Source: Elusimicrobiota bacterium (GTDB lineage: Bacteria > Elusimicrobiota > Elusimicrobia > FEN-1173). Taken from it: a stretch of 64,000 nt of DNA. Shown one piece after another: positions 25,640 to 34,524 of this stretch (the first letter of the stretch is position 1; every line of letters starts with the position of its first letter). The notes under the pieces are model-generated. The model was not told where the DNA came from and did not search any database. It saw only the letters and a list, made by a program, of their open reading frames with translations. The DNA lies in the NCBI GenBank assembly GCA_016788905.1, contig JAEURZ010000005.1, forward strand, positions 1 to 64,000, written 5' to 3'. Made by a program: the position numbers and the translations under genes.

Positions 25640-25852
25640 ATGGCCAAGGTCCAAGAGGGCCAACCCTTGGACCCGATCAGGGGCTTGGGTGTTGAAGAGA
25701 TTGCCATTGGAAAGGGGCCGACCTATTGGACAATGCTCAGCGCCGTGAAAAGCCCCCGCGGGCCAGAACTCTTGATTGTGGTGAAAAACCGTGGGGAGAA
25801 GAACCTCAAGAAGTTCTGGAAGTGGTTTGGCAAAGAGAGAGAGCGCATTTAA
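25640..25852 (+). pseudogene. Fragment of an ISL3-family transposase
   Basis: The 70-residue frame contains LGVEEIAIGKGPTYWTML and a continuation into LLIVVKNRGEKNLKKFW. This matches the first catalytic region of ISL3 transposases (typically IGIDEIAIRKGHRYLT...), where the Asp of the DDE triad lies; here it is Glu. The N-terminal zinc-finger part and the C-terminal half are missing, and upstream DNA (25456-25640) carries no continuous frame. This looks like a decayed insertion between the coiled-coil gene and the end of the exopolysaccharide operon. The frame runs 4 nt past the stop of the convergent glycosidase gene, so insertion or deletion defined that operon end. Confidence 0.55.
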
Positions 25853-27483
25853 GGTTTTGTGACTTGGACCGACACGTCAAAGGTTGTCCCCGTGATTTCC
25901 AACACCCGGGCGCCCAGCGTATGAACCCCTGATTCAACGGTGGCCGGATCCCACTGGAATTCAAAGGGATGATAAGTATCGGTAGCCACAAACACCCCGT
26001 CCACCGAGAATTCAACTCCGGTGATCCCCCTATTGGACTCAGGATCCACCTGGACCACCGTCGGGTGGCGAAGAACAGCCTCGTTCGCCGGGGAACGAAT
26101 GGTTCCCCCCAAGGGGTTCGGGGTACGATAGACCTCGGCCATGGCCACGGCTGCCGATTCCCAGGAGGGCGGAAACGTTTGAGAGTTTCCGGAAGCCGTG
26201 GGGAGGTATCCGGAAGGAAAAACCAGAACACGGAATTTGAGCGCGAACCGGTCCATTCCACCCGATGAAGGCAAAAGATCCCATGAACCATCAGGCTGAA
26301 TTATATTAACGCGACGAGCGTATGTGGGTTTCGCCCACCAGTTGTTGATCACATAAATAAAAAGAGAAACGGTATAGGCATCGGGAGAGACGTGCAGAAC
26401 TCGGCCATAGACGGATGAAGCGGAGTCCTCATAGGGAGGCACCTGCGTGATCACGACTTTCGGGGCCCCCGGACCGTCCACGGGAGGAAGGCCACTCCAG
26501 ATATTGGGTGCCTTGCTTCCCGAAAAGAAAGATTCAAAACCAGGTTTAAGAATCCCCTCTTTGTCCCAGACACCCCAACAAGCCCCCCGCGATCCTTCCT
26601 CGGTGTTGGCTTTCCAGGTTTCATCATAGGCCTCAAAATAAAAAGCCGGGATATTCTCAGATTGAACCATGGTCTGAACACTAAAAAAATAGGAAGCGGC
26701 ATTGGAGAGAGAGACAACGGCCCCGCCGCGGTCATCCCCACAGCTCGGCCACCCCGTCTCGGAAAGATACACCGGCTTGCCCTCCGCCAGTGTTTCCATG
26801 CGACGGAACCGAGCCAAAAGGGGATACACCGCTGATTCGAGAGGAACCCCTTCCCAAAACGGGTAGATATTTACCAACAACACGTCCGCCGCGGCCGTCA
26901 CGAGAGGGGCATCCAACAGGGCATTATCAACTTCAGCCACAGCCACCGGGACCCCCGGGACAGAGGTCTTCACCTGGTTCAAGTATTCCGCCAATCGCGT
27001 GGAAGTGAGATCTCGCCTCAGTAAAACCTCACTTCCCACGATCAACAGATCCGCTTCCCCCCGCTGGCCCGCCGCTATCAGATTGGCAATGTTGAGTTGA
27101 TTCGCCGCCAATCCCGCCGCCGAAGATTCAGGTCCGAGCCAAGCGCCCAAGGCCGCTTTTAGACCCAGATCATGAGCGATGGCCCCCGATTTCTCAAGCC
27201 CATCCACCATGCTAAACGTACGCACCCACTGGGTGTAGGGCGCCACCAATTCCATGCGGGCCCGAATTTGAGATTCGCTGATGGAGACACTCGTTCGCGG
27301 GTCCTGCCCATCCATGTAGGGGCTGAAATTAATCCCAAACATTTGAGTCGGAGCTGGAGGGAAAGGAACTTCAGCGCTCACGGGCACATAAGAATCATGG
27401 GCCGTTCCCTCCGAATTAATCCAAGATATTAAACATGACGATATCGCGGCAAGGAAAAAGACTTTCACCCTGTGATTCTCCAT
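25849..27483 (-). CDS. Secreted GH17-like glycosidase with Ig-like C-terminal domain
   Basis: A 544-residue exported protein with a signal peptide (VKVFFLAAISSCLISW). The TIM-barrel part matches family GH17 (beta-1,3-glucanase-like): FGINFSPYMDGQDP at the first strand, acid/base Glu152 in IVGSEVLLR, and nucleophile Glu242 in YLSETGWPS, followed by YFEAYDETWK. The usual VGNE is VGSE here. A beta-sandwich domain of the Bacterial Ig / Big type ends it (GITGVEFSVDGVFVATDTY). ATG 27483 follows GGGGGGG and clears the preceding gene; an in-frame start at 27528 would overlap it. It is the last gene of the exopolysaccharide locus, so it may trim the polymer during or after export (inference). Confidence 0.82.
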   Translation of the reverse strand: MENHRVKVFFLAAISSCLISWINSEGTAHDSYVPVSAEVPFPPAPTQMFGINFSPYMDGQDPRTSVSISESQIRARMELVAPYTQWVRTFSMVDGLEKSGAIAHDLGLKAALGAWLGPESSAAGLAANQLNIANLIAAGQRGEADLLIVGSEVLLRRDLTSTRLAEYLNQVKTSVPGVPVAVAEVDNALLDAPLVTAAADVLLVNIYPFWEGVPLESAVYPLLARFRRMETLAEGKPVYLSETGWPSCGDDRGGAVVSLSNAASYFFSVQTMVQSENIPAFYFEAYDETWKANTEEGSRGACWGVWDKEGILKPGFESFFSGSKAPNIWSGLPPVDGPGAPKVVITQVPPYEDSASSVYGRVLHVSPDAYTVSLFIYVINNWWAKPTYARRVNIIQPDGSWDLLPSSGGMDRFALKFRVLVFPSGYLPTASGNSQTFPPSWESAAVAMAEVYRTPNPLGGTIRSPANEAVLRHPTVVQVDPESNRGITGVEFSVDGVFVATDTYHPFEFQWDPATVESGVHTLGARVLEITGTTFDVSVQVTKP

Positions 27484-27505
27484 ATTCCCCCCCCTAAAGG
27501 ATGAA

Positions 27506-28201
27506 CTAGTTTTTAATGGCTTCCACATAGAGCGTCTCTTCCGGACGGTTGTCCAGAAACGCCAAATCCGGTGTCTTCCCCTCTTGAAAACGACATTGCT
27601 TTATTTGCGAAAAACCCGCTTTTTCTAAATGGGAGAAAAGCATTTCAAAATCATACATGCTCTTGTGATGAAGCAGAGGGCCAAAATGGGGCGGAACAAA
27701 GAAATAAGACAACGCTTGTTCCTTTTCCCCCCCGTGATAGAGTCGAAAGACATATTCCAAATCAGGCACACAGATTCGAACGCGCCCTTTCGGTCGAAGA
27801 ACCCGGTGAATTTCCTTGAGCAACACCAAGCCATCGTTTGAGTTCAAATGTTCCAAAAAATGGGAAGAGTAGACATTCTCTAACGAGTTATTCTCAAAAG
27901 GGAGCCCATAGTGGACGTCATGATGGACAAACCGATGACTCTTTAGGATCTCTTCAAAAGTTGCAAAAGAATGGTTTTCTCGTTCACCGGATACCCTGTA
28001 AACAAGCCGCAACACCACGCGCGGGAACCGGGCAAAAAAACTATTCAGACTCGCGTCCATGTGAATCCATCCTTTGGCCACCTGAAACCCGGATCCCAGA
28101 TTCACCTTTCGTTCGGAATCCCTCACAACCACTGTCTGCCACCGATGAGTCCAGGCCACCAAGCGAGTCACGAATTGAATCGTCCATTGACGCAAACTCA
28201 T
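27506..28201 (-). CDS. Class I SAM-dependent methyltransferase
   Basis: A 231-residue cytoplasmic methyltransferase. Motif I is KVNLGSGF with the acidic ribose-binding residue in IHMDAS. A post-I motif with YSSHFLEHLN and a late LRPKGRVRICVPDLE are typical of Methyltransf_11 proteins in polysaccharide loci. It probably methylates a sugar or the growing glycan. Its start overlaps the stop of the second methyltransferase gene by 4 nt (ATGA). The substrate cannot be read from sequence. Confidence 0.82.
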   Translation of the reverse strand: MSLRQWTIQFVTRLVAWTHRWQTVVVRDSERKVNLGSGFQVAKGWIHMDASLNSFFARFPRVVLRLVYRVSGERENHSFATFEEILKSHRFVHHDVHYGLPFENNSLENVYSSHFLEHLNSNDGLVLLKEIHRVLRPKGRVRICVPDLEYVFRLYHGGEKEQALSYFFVPPHFGPLLHHKSMYDFEMLFSHLEKAGFSQIKQCRFQEGKTPDLAFLDNRPEETLYVEAIKN

Positions 28202-29508
28202 GAACGCACCTGGGGTTTCCGTGCCAACACAAAAAGAGAGTCATTTAAAGTGTGCAGAAAAGGAATACGTTCTAGTTTTTTCCGGAATCGCTTTCCCGGA
28301 CCGCGATAAGCCTTAATTCCCACCCAATCGATAAGAAATCCAGCGCGCGTCAGCATCGTGGTCAATTCTTTTTGAGAGAAAGACGTGTGAAAGAAAATGA
28401 AATCCCGATGCCGACACATGAGTTCCAAAGGAGGGAGCGTTGAAGGATAAAAGTGGCCCAACACCCCTTGAAAGAATAGGAAAGGGTTTACAAAACCCAG
28501 GCCACGACGAGCCCGACATCGATTGGGCGTGATGAGGAGGAGCCCCCCCCCGGGACGCAATACCCGCCAATTTTCCTCTAAAAAACGAAAGGGGTCGTGG
28601 ACGTGCTCGATAATGTCCGTCCCATTGGAAAAATCGAATTGTTCGTTCCGGAAAGGAATTCGCAACGCTTCCGCCAAAACCCCTTCACTCTTAAATCGTT
28701 TTTTAAACGTTTTAAGCCCCGGGGCGAAAACATCCAAACCCGTTAATTTAGCACCACGATTTAAATACACCGAATTGATATCCCCCTCGTTTTCACCCCC
28801 ACACCCCACATGAAGGACCTCTTTCCCCTGAAAGGGCCAGCCCGTGAGAACGGATTCGATCTCTTCCGTTCGATTTTCAACCCGCCCATGAAAATCCGGC
28901 TCGGCGGCATCAGGGATGGAGACCGTGATATCCTTTTCATGCAAAACTCCTTTCCGAGCGAAAGCCAGGAGTTGAGCCAATTCGAATTTATATTGACGCC
29001 GCTTGGAATAGGCCATCAACACGAAATCAAGAACAAATCCTGATCCAAAGAAGAAAAGAAGCGGCGTATCCCCTAGGAACAAAGCCGCCACCACCCCGAA
29101 CCAAAGGAAGAGTCGAAGAATCGTTAAGGGCGTTTGGAGTTTCCGGTGAAAGAAGCCTCTTGGATCAATCGTGCGAGAGAGAACGATCCTGTCCGCGCCT
29201 ACCTTTTTCGCCCGCTCTTGAAGATGTGCCGGGGAAAGAAGATACTGGGGAAAGGGATGATCGCTCCCGGGTGCAGGTAAAACCCATTCCACAAACAAGT
29301 GCGGTATCCCGTCCTCAATCGGATAGTTTCGACCGCAGGGAGAGCATCCCAACGAACCCTTAGAAACGCACGCCCCTTTCGCCACAGAAGAATGAAACCC
29401 CAATGCACCTTGACAAACAGGACATCGAAGTGTGTTTAAAAACTTTTCCGAAACCCCATGTTCAAAATCCATGACATGTTCCATAAAAGAATCAGTAGGC
29501 TCCGTCAT
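28198..29508 (-). CDS. Membrane-associated methyltransferase with N-terminal Trm112-like zinc domain
   Basis: A 436-residue protein with three parts. First is a zinc-ribbon region (LRCPVCQG then CSPCGRNYPIEDGIPHL) like the Trm112/UPF0434 family. Next are two hydrophobic helices (about 140-180, LFLWFGVVAALFLGD and FFFGSGFVLDFVLMA). Last is a class I methyltransferase domain (VLHVGCGGEN, GTDIIEHVHDP, VLRPGGGLLLITPN). ATG 29508 overlaps the sugar transferase stop by 17 nt; ATG 29484 is an alternative with no overlap. The membrane helices suggest action on a lipid-linked glycan. It precedes the other methyltransferase gene, and the two may act in sequence. Confidence 0.8.
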   Translation of the reverse strand: MTEPTDSFMEHVMDFEHGVSEKFLNTLRCPVCQGALGFHSSVAKGACVSKGSLGCSPCGRNYPIEDGIPHLFVEWVLPAPGSDHPFPQYLLSPAHLQERAKKVGADRIVLSRTIDPRGFFHRKLQTPLTILRLFLWFGVVAALFLGDTPLLFFFGSGFVLDFVLMAYSKRRQYKFELAQLLAFARKGVLHEKDITVSIPDAAEPDFHGRVENRTEEIESVLTGWPFQGKEVLHVGCGGENEGDINSVYLNRGAKLTGLDVFAPGLKTFKKRFKSEGVLAEALRIPFRNEQFDFSNGTDIIEHVHDPFRFLEENWRVLRPGGGLLLITPNRCRARRGLGFVNPFLFFQGVLGHFYPSTLPPLELMCRHRDFIFFHTSFSQKELTTMLTRAGFLIDWVGIKAYRGPGKRFRKKLERIPFLHTLNDSLFVLARKPQVRS

Positions 29509-30226
29509 GTTTAATGACCGCAAGAAAGGTTTTAAGAAGAATATCAAGATCCATGGCCCAGCTCCCTTCACGCACATAGCGTAAATCTAAATGAATTCGG
29601 TACGCCAACGCCAAATTATTGCGACCACTGATTTGCCAGAGGCCCGTCATTCCTGGTCGCACCTGGTGTCGGTCCACTACCCAAATGGCTTTTAGGGGTT
29701 CATCCTCAAAGGGTCTTTCAAAGTTGGCCATGCTGTGGGGGCGGGGGCCCACCAAACTCATGTCCCCTAAAAGCACATTAATCAATTGGGGGAGTTCATC
29801 CAAACTGAATTTTCGAAGGAACCCCCCAAGGCGAGTCAACCGCGGGTCTTTTTTCAATTTAAAATCTAAACCCGCATCTTCCAACTGGCGAAAGGTATCC
29901 GCCCGTTTTCCTTCGGCCCCGTGGACCATCGTTCTGAATTTCATCATCCAAAACGGACGTCGTTTCCATCCCACACGGCGATGACGAAAAAGAGGCATCC
30001 CAGGCGAATCAAGAACAATGGCCAGTGTGATTATTCCCAAAAAAGGACTTAAGAGGATCAACAAAAGAGTAGACACCACGACATCGAAAAAACGTTTACC
30101 GTAAAAAGTGGCGCCGTTCGGACGAAGGGAGACCCTCCCAGTAGGATTCCCTTGATCTCCCTTTGATTTGATCCTGGGAAAAGGAATCCCGGGCTTCTCC
30201 TTTGTTTTCACGGGATGGGAATTCAT
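29492..30226 (-). CDS. Initiating undecaprenyl-phosphate sugar-1-phosphate transferase
   Basis: A 244-residue bacterial sugar transferase of the short WbaP/PglC-like core type. A basic N-terminus and a single membrane helix (FFDVVVSTLLLILLSPFLG) precede the conserved core: WMMKFRTM, the Leu-Asp-Glu-Leu motif SLDELPQL, SLVGPRP, and RPGMTGLWQISGR. It transfers a sugar-1-phosphate to undecaprenyl phosphate and starts repeat-unit assembly. It lies 2 bp after the stop of a GT2 gene within the polysaccharide operon. Position and motifs make it the priming transferase for this locus; which sugar is used is unknown. Confidence 0.93.
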   Translation of the reverse strand: MNSHPVKTKEKPGIPFPRIKSKGDQGNPTGRVSLRPNGATFYGKRFFDVVVSTLLLILLSPFLGIITLAIVLDSPGMPLFRHRRVGWKRRPFWMMKFRTMVHGAEGKRADTFRQLEDAGLDFKLKKDPRLTRLGGFLRKFSLDELPQLINVLLGDMSLVGPRPHSMANFERPFEDEPLKAIWVVDRHQVRPGMTGLWQISGRNNLALAYRIHLDLRYVREGSWAMDLDILLKTFLAVIKHDGAY

Positions 30227-30228
30227 GA

Positions 30229-31416
30229 TTAACCTAGATTTCCGTCCTTAGGCGTCCGAACCGGACCAACGGATTCGTGTTCAGTCCGGTCCCAGACACC
30301 GTATTTCCGTGCCACGAGAAACCACGAAACCAAAGCCGCTCCATTCAGAGTCACAAAGAATGCCGGAAAAGCCGCCCACCGATAAAGAGGACGACCTCGC
30401 CACTTAAAGAGTATCCCCAGTCCAGCGAAACCATAGAAAATGATTTGGGAATAAAAGAGCCCCTGAATCCAAGGCGAGGGGGCCCCAGCGCTGGCACCCA
30501 GAATGAACACCAGAAGAACAGGAACAATCCATCGGAGAAGGCGGTGAGATATGTTTTGCCAGAAATAGGCTGGGTGTTTGATGGGATTCAATAAATATCC
30601 AAAAGCGAATAAAGCCCGTATCCCCCGCACACAGACGCGAATACGGCGCCGGAATTCCATGAGCATATCCTGGGCAGAGGCTTCGAACGCCACAGCCTGG
30701 GAATCAAAGCGATTGATCAATCCGCGTTCGTAAATACGACAACACATGGAATAATCCTCGGCCAAATCATCTCCAAAATCCAAATCATAGTTTGACTTTC
30801 GGACAGCAGTGATCGTTCCTTCACACCCCACCCAAGAGCCGCCCGTTCGGCTTTCCCATTCACGAAGAAGAGCGTCATAGTGCCAATAAGACCCTTCCGC
30901 AGCAGCCAAAGAAGTGCCAGTACGGAGAATCCCCTTTCTCCCCACCACAGAACCCACCCGGGGATCTTGAAAATGCCGCAAAAGATTTCGAACAGCCGAA
31001 GGTGCAAAAAGACTACTCGCGTCAGCCAAAACAATGAAATCACGGTTCGTCTGATGAACCCCCTCGCGGAGGGCCTTCGTTTTTCCGCCCCGCCTGGGCA
31101 TTTGGTGCCAGCGCACGCGCGGATCATGAAGAGACCGAACCATCTCCTCGGTCCTGTCCGTGGAAGCATCGGAGACCACCACGATATCCAACAGATCCGC
31201 AGGATAATCCGAATTCAATAACGACCGAAGGGTCGGTTCAATCCATTTCTCTTCATTGTGCGCGGCAATTAAGACCGTGGCCGCGGGGGTGTAAGGAGCC
31301 TGTTTTTTCTCCCGTGGTTTAAATCGAGACAACACCCACAGAAGAAAGGGGTATCCCAAATAGGTATAGAACACAACGCCAAAGGCCGCCAGGATCATTC
31401 CTTCTCTCAAAGACAA
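30229..31416 (-). CDS. Membrane GT2 glycosyltransferase
   Basis: A 395-residue processive-type glycosyltransferase. An N-terminal membrane helix and two to three C-terminal helices (from about 295) flank a GT-A fold with VLIAAHNEE, VVVSDASTDRT, a DxS-type metal site (VLADASS) and the RRRIRVCVRG region in the place of the QxxRW motif. It adds a sugar to a lipid-linked acceptor or polymer. The start overlaps the AsnB gene stop by 10 nt. The QxxRW variant makes a true processive synthase less certain. Confidence 0.85.
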   Translation of the reverse strand: MSLREGMILAAFGVVFYTYLGYPFLLWVLSRFKPREKKQAPYTPAATVLIAAHNEEKWIEPTLRSLLNSDYPADLLDIVVVSDASTDRTEEMVRSLHDPRVRWHQMPRRGGKTKALREGVHQTNRDFIVLADASSLFAPSAVRNLLRHFQDPRVGSVVGRKGILRTGTSLAAAEGSYWHYDALLREWESRTGGSWVGCEGTITAVRKSNYDLDFGDDLAEDYSMCCRIYERGLINRFDSQAVAFEASAQDMLMEFRRRIRVCVRGIRALFAFGYLLNPIKHPAYFWQNISHRLLRWIVPVLLVFILGASAGAPSPWIQGLFYSQIIFYGFAGLGILFKWRGRPLYRWAAFPAFFVTLNGAALVSWFLVARKYGVWDRTEHESVGPVRTPKDGNLG

Positions 31417-33308
31417 GTCGACACCTCACTTCCTTCAAACCACGTTTGGAAACAAATCAGGTTCCACAGTTGACGATTCATGTCGCGATCTCCCCGCGCG
31501 TGGCGCTGGGCCACCTCGCTCACGAATTTAGGATTTAATATCCCTGATTTTCCCAGACGTTCCGGGCGAAGCATATTTTCCGAAAACACTTTGGCGGGGC
31601 CCTTCAGCCAAGAAGCGAGGGGAACAGCAAATCCTTTCTTAGCTCCAGTCAGGACTTCCGATGACAGTCGCCCTTTCATAATCTTTCTCAATAACACTTT
31701 TGTTTGCCACCCCTGAACCCTGTGGCTCGAAGCCATGCGGCGCGTGGCTTCAATAACACGGAGATCCAAAAAGGGAACGCGCACTTCCAGCGAATGGGCC
31801 ATGCTCATTCGATCCACTTTCGTTAAATTATTATCCACCAGAAATGTTTTTATATCCAAATTTTGATACGCATGGACCGATGAGCGAACCGTCGGATCGA
31901 AAAGACCCTTCCACTGATCAAAGACAGGTTGATTCAAAACAGAAGCGACCTCCTTTTTAAATGTTGTGGAATAGAGGCTTTGTTTATCCTGAGGTGTGAA
32001 AATGAATTTCCAGGCCGCGTGACGCTCTAACGGAGGGAGTTCGCACCCATCCATGAATTTTTTTATCTTGTAATCAAAACTCACGCGCCCGTGGGATACG
32101 GGCATCCGGTGAGCACACCAACGGAGAAATTCCCGTCCTGCCCATGGGAGTCTCCCCACACGATCGGCCAACAGGGAGGCCACATAGGTCAAATAGCCCC
32201 CCAAAATCTCATCGCCCCCATCACCGGAAAGAGCCACGGTGACATGGCGCCGCGCCAACCCCGACACCAGATGAGTGGGGATTTGGGAAGGATCCGCGAA
32301 GGGTTCTCCAAAGGACGACATGGTTTCGGGTAAAAGACGTATATCTTCCGGACGTGCCCATATTTCGTGGTGTTCCGTACCCAACCGTTGGGCGGTTTCA
32401 CGGGCCAGGAGCCCCTCATCAAAAGAAGATTCATCGTAACGAACCGAAAAGGTTTGGATGGGCCGGGCACTGTGAGCGGCCATGTGGTAAACCACCGTAC
32501 TAGAATCCAGTCCTCCACTTAAGAAAGCACCTAGGGGAACATCACTTCGCATCATATCCTTCACAGAAGAGGAGAGGGCCCTGTCCAAGGCCCCCCCTGC
32601 CTCCACCGGGCCCAGAGCTGGAAGATTTTCTGGAAACGTCCAATAAGGAATTTCCTTAAACCGTCCCTCCTCCACACAGAGCAAATGACCTGGTTGAAGT
32701 TTGCGGATATCGCGATAGACCGAACGGGGGTGAAGAATATAGGAAAGCGTAAAATATTGGTCGAGGGCAATGGGATCCCATGTTTTAGAAACAGTGGGCA
32801 ACCCCAACAAGGGACGTAGTTCCGATGAAAACGCGAATTCCCCGTCAGGCCGGGGAACGGTAAAAAACAACGGTTTAATCCCAAATCGGTCCCGCCCCAC
32901 AACCAACCGTTTCCGATTCTGGTCCCAAAGAGCAAAGGCGAACATGCCATCCATGTGTTCAAAAAGATCCAATCCATACTCCTCATACAGATGAACAAGG
33001 ACTTCCGTATCAGAAGTAGAACGGAACACATGCCCCTGTGCCTGAAGGTTATCCCGAAGCGCGTCGTGACCATAAATTTCGCCATTGAACACCACATGAA
33101 CGCTACCGTCCTCATTGGCGATGGGTTGAGATCCCGTGGTAAGATCGATCACATTCAACCGACGCATGCCCAGAGAAACGGAGGGGTTCTCATAGAACCC
33201 GTCTTCATCCGGACCACGGTGGGTCATGGCCCCGGTCATTTGTCGTAATAACCGCGAACGATTGTTGGGGATGTGATGCGGATGATAAATTCCACTGATG
33301 CCGCACAT
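31407..33308 (-). CDS. asnB: Asparagine synthase (glutamine-hydrolysing), EPS-locus type
   Basis: A 633-residue enzyme. The N-terminal class II glutaminase has the catalytic cysteine directly after Met (MCGISGIYH). The C-terminal synthetase domain has the PP-loop SGGLDSSTV (about 262-270). AsnB-like enzymes are frequent in exopolysaccharide and exosortase-type loci, where they may amidate a uronic acid or glycan-linked carboxylate rather than make asparagine; that role is an inference here. The stop and the next start overlap by 10 nt. It lies 1 bp after the preceding GT2 gene, deep within the operon. No exosortase gene is in the window. Confidence 0.92.
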   Translation of the reverse strand: MCGISGIYHPHHIPNNRSRLLRQMTGAMTHRGPDEDGFYENPSVSLGMRRLNVIDLTTGSQPIANEDGSVHVVFNGEIYGHDALRDNLQAQGHVFRSTSDTEVLVHLYEEYGLDLFEHMDGMFAFALWDQNRKRLVVGRDRFGIKPLFFTVPRPDGEFAFSSELRPLLGLPTVSKTWDPIALDQYFTLSYILHPRSVYRDIRKLQPGHLLCVEEGRFKEIPYWTFPENLPALGPVEAGGALDRALSSSVKDMMRSDVPLGAFLSGGLDSSTVVYHMAAHSARPIQTFSVRYDESSFDEGLLARETAQRLGTEHHEIWARPEDIRLLPETMSSFGEPFADPSQIPTHLVSGLARRHVTVALSGDGGDEILGGYLTYVASLLADRVGRLPWAGREFLRWCAHRMPVSHGRVSFDYKIKKFMDGCELPPLERHAAWKFIFTPQDKQSLYSTTFKKEVASVLNQPVFDQWKGLFDPTVRSSVHAYQNLDIKTFLVDNNLTKVDRMSMAHSLEVRVPFLDLRVIEATRRMASSHRVQGWQTKVLLRKIMKGRLSSEVLTGAKKGFAVPLASWLKGPAKVFSENMLRPERLGKSGILNPKFVSEVAQRHARGDRDMNRQLWNLICFQTWFEGSEVSTCL

Positions 33309-33309
33309 G

Positions 33310-34524
33310 TTAAGGGTTCTCCTTCACGTGGGAGGCGGGGGTAAATCGATTGGATTTTACGGCAAAGGGCGCCTGAAGCAAAGAAATAAACCTCACCCCG
33401 CAATAAATAACAAGACCCCGCACGTCCCGGGCTCTCAAGGAACGCCCCCCCCTTGAAAGGGACCAAAGGAGGTAGACCACATGGGCCCCTGTCACCAATA
33501 GAGTGACGCTGGCCAAAACAAAGAATGGTCCGTACCAAAAACCCAAGAAACCAAACAACAACGATAACCCCGCGGATAGGAAAAGCAGGGTGGAGAACGC
33601 CGGGATCAACAAAACACCGAACAGCATCGCCCAGGCCCCTTGATCTCCACGCAGTGCCCGGAGGAAGAGCGGCCAGGCGTAACGGGGGATCAAATTCAGA
33701 CTGGATTGGCTCCATCGCCGACGTTGGCGCTGAAGGATCTGGGCGCCCGGCACAACCTCATTGGCAACGGCAATGTCGGGAGCGTAAGAGAAGGGGATCC
33801 CTTTAAGAAAACAAAGGAACCCAAGCTCTGCGTCATCAGCTAATTGATCGGTGTTGGTCCGCCATTCCAAAAGGTCCAAAGTTTTTCGACTCAGAACCAC
33901 CCCGTGACTACCGATGATGAAAGGGGCGTTTCCTCGCAAAGAGAGCCCCCGTTGATGGTTTCGGATCAACACCTGAATCAAATCACCCACCTGTGACAAA
34001 GAAGATTCCGTTGGGTTTTTTGTCCGGGTGGCGCATTGCAAGGCGGGGATCCCTGCGATTAAATACCGTTCCACACGTGTGAGAAAATCAGGCTCCACTT
34101 GCGCGTCCACGTCTAAAAGAACTAGCCCATCAAAGGTTTCGTTGATCAAGTGGGTGGACAGGACATCGTTCACCGCCGCTCCACGCCACGAGCGAGGTCC
34201 GTCACAGCGTTCAACCACCCGCATCCCTAACGACCGGGCAACCTCCGCCGTCCGATCCGTGCAATGATCGGCAATGATGACCACTTCAAATTGATCATGG
34301 GAATAATCTTGCCGAGAAAACGTTTCCGCTAACGCCTTCAGATTCGGTTCTTCGTTGTGACAAGGAACCAGCACCAAAAAATAGAGGCCAGGGGCCATTT
34401 TAGGGGGCACAGGTGGCCCCGAAAGGGTCGGGTTATTCAACAAGGCAACAAAAGGCTCCCAATATAAATAAGCAGAGAGGACGACCCAGAAAGACAGAAG
34501 GATTCCAGGGATGAAGAAGATCAA
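33310..34524 (-). CDS. Membrane GT2 glycosyltransferase (cellulose synthase-like)
   Basis: A 404-residue enzyme with an N-terminal membrane helix (IFFIPGILLSFWVVLSAYLY) and C-terminal helices from about 300. The GT-A core has VLVPCHNEEPN, VVIIADHCTDRT, the DVDAQV metal site, an acidic ADDAE site, and QRRRRW as the QxxRW signature. This is a cellulose-synthase-like or capsular polymerising/adding enzyme. The start is TTG 34524, which overlaps the flippase stop as TTGA, with CAGG a few bases upstream. A longer frame reaching 34869 runs inside the flippase gene and has no protein-like N-terminus. Confidence 0.86.
   Translation of the reverse strand: MIFFIPGILLSFWVVLSAYLYWEPFVALLNNPTLSGPPVPPKMAPGLYFLVLVPCHNEEPNLKALAETFSRQDYSHDQFEVVIIADHCTDRTAEVARSLGMRVVERCDGPRSWRGAAVNDVLSTHLINETFDGLVLLDVDAQVEPDFLTRVERYLIAGIPALQCATRTKNPTESSLSQVGDLIQVLIRNHQRGLSLRGNAPFIIGSHGVVLSRKTLDLLEWRTNTDQLADDAELGFLCFLKGIPFSYAPDIAVANEVVPGAQILQRQRRRWSQSSLNLIPRYAWPLFLRALRGDQGAWAMLFGVLLIPAFSTLLFLSAGLSLLFGFLGFWYGPFFVLASVTLLVTGAHVVYLLWSLSRGGRSLRARDVRGLVIYCGVRFISLLQAPFAVKSNRFTPASHVKENP

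Noticed and set aside
25456-25695. Plus-strand ORF of 79 codons before the ISL3 fragment
   Set aside because: Cysteine-rich by chance, in a different frame from the ISL3-like segment and without a ribosome site.
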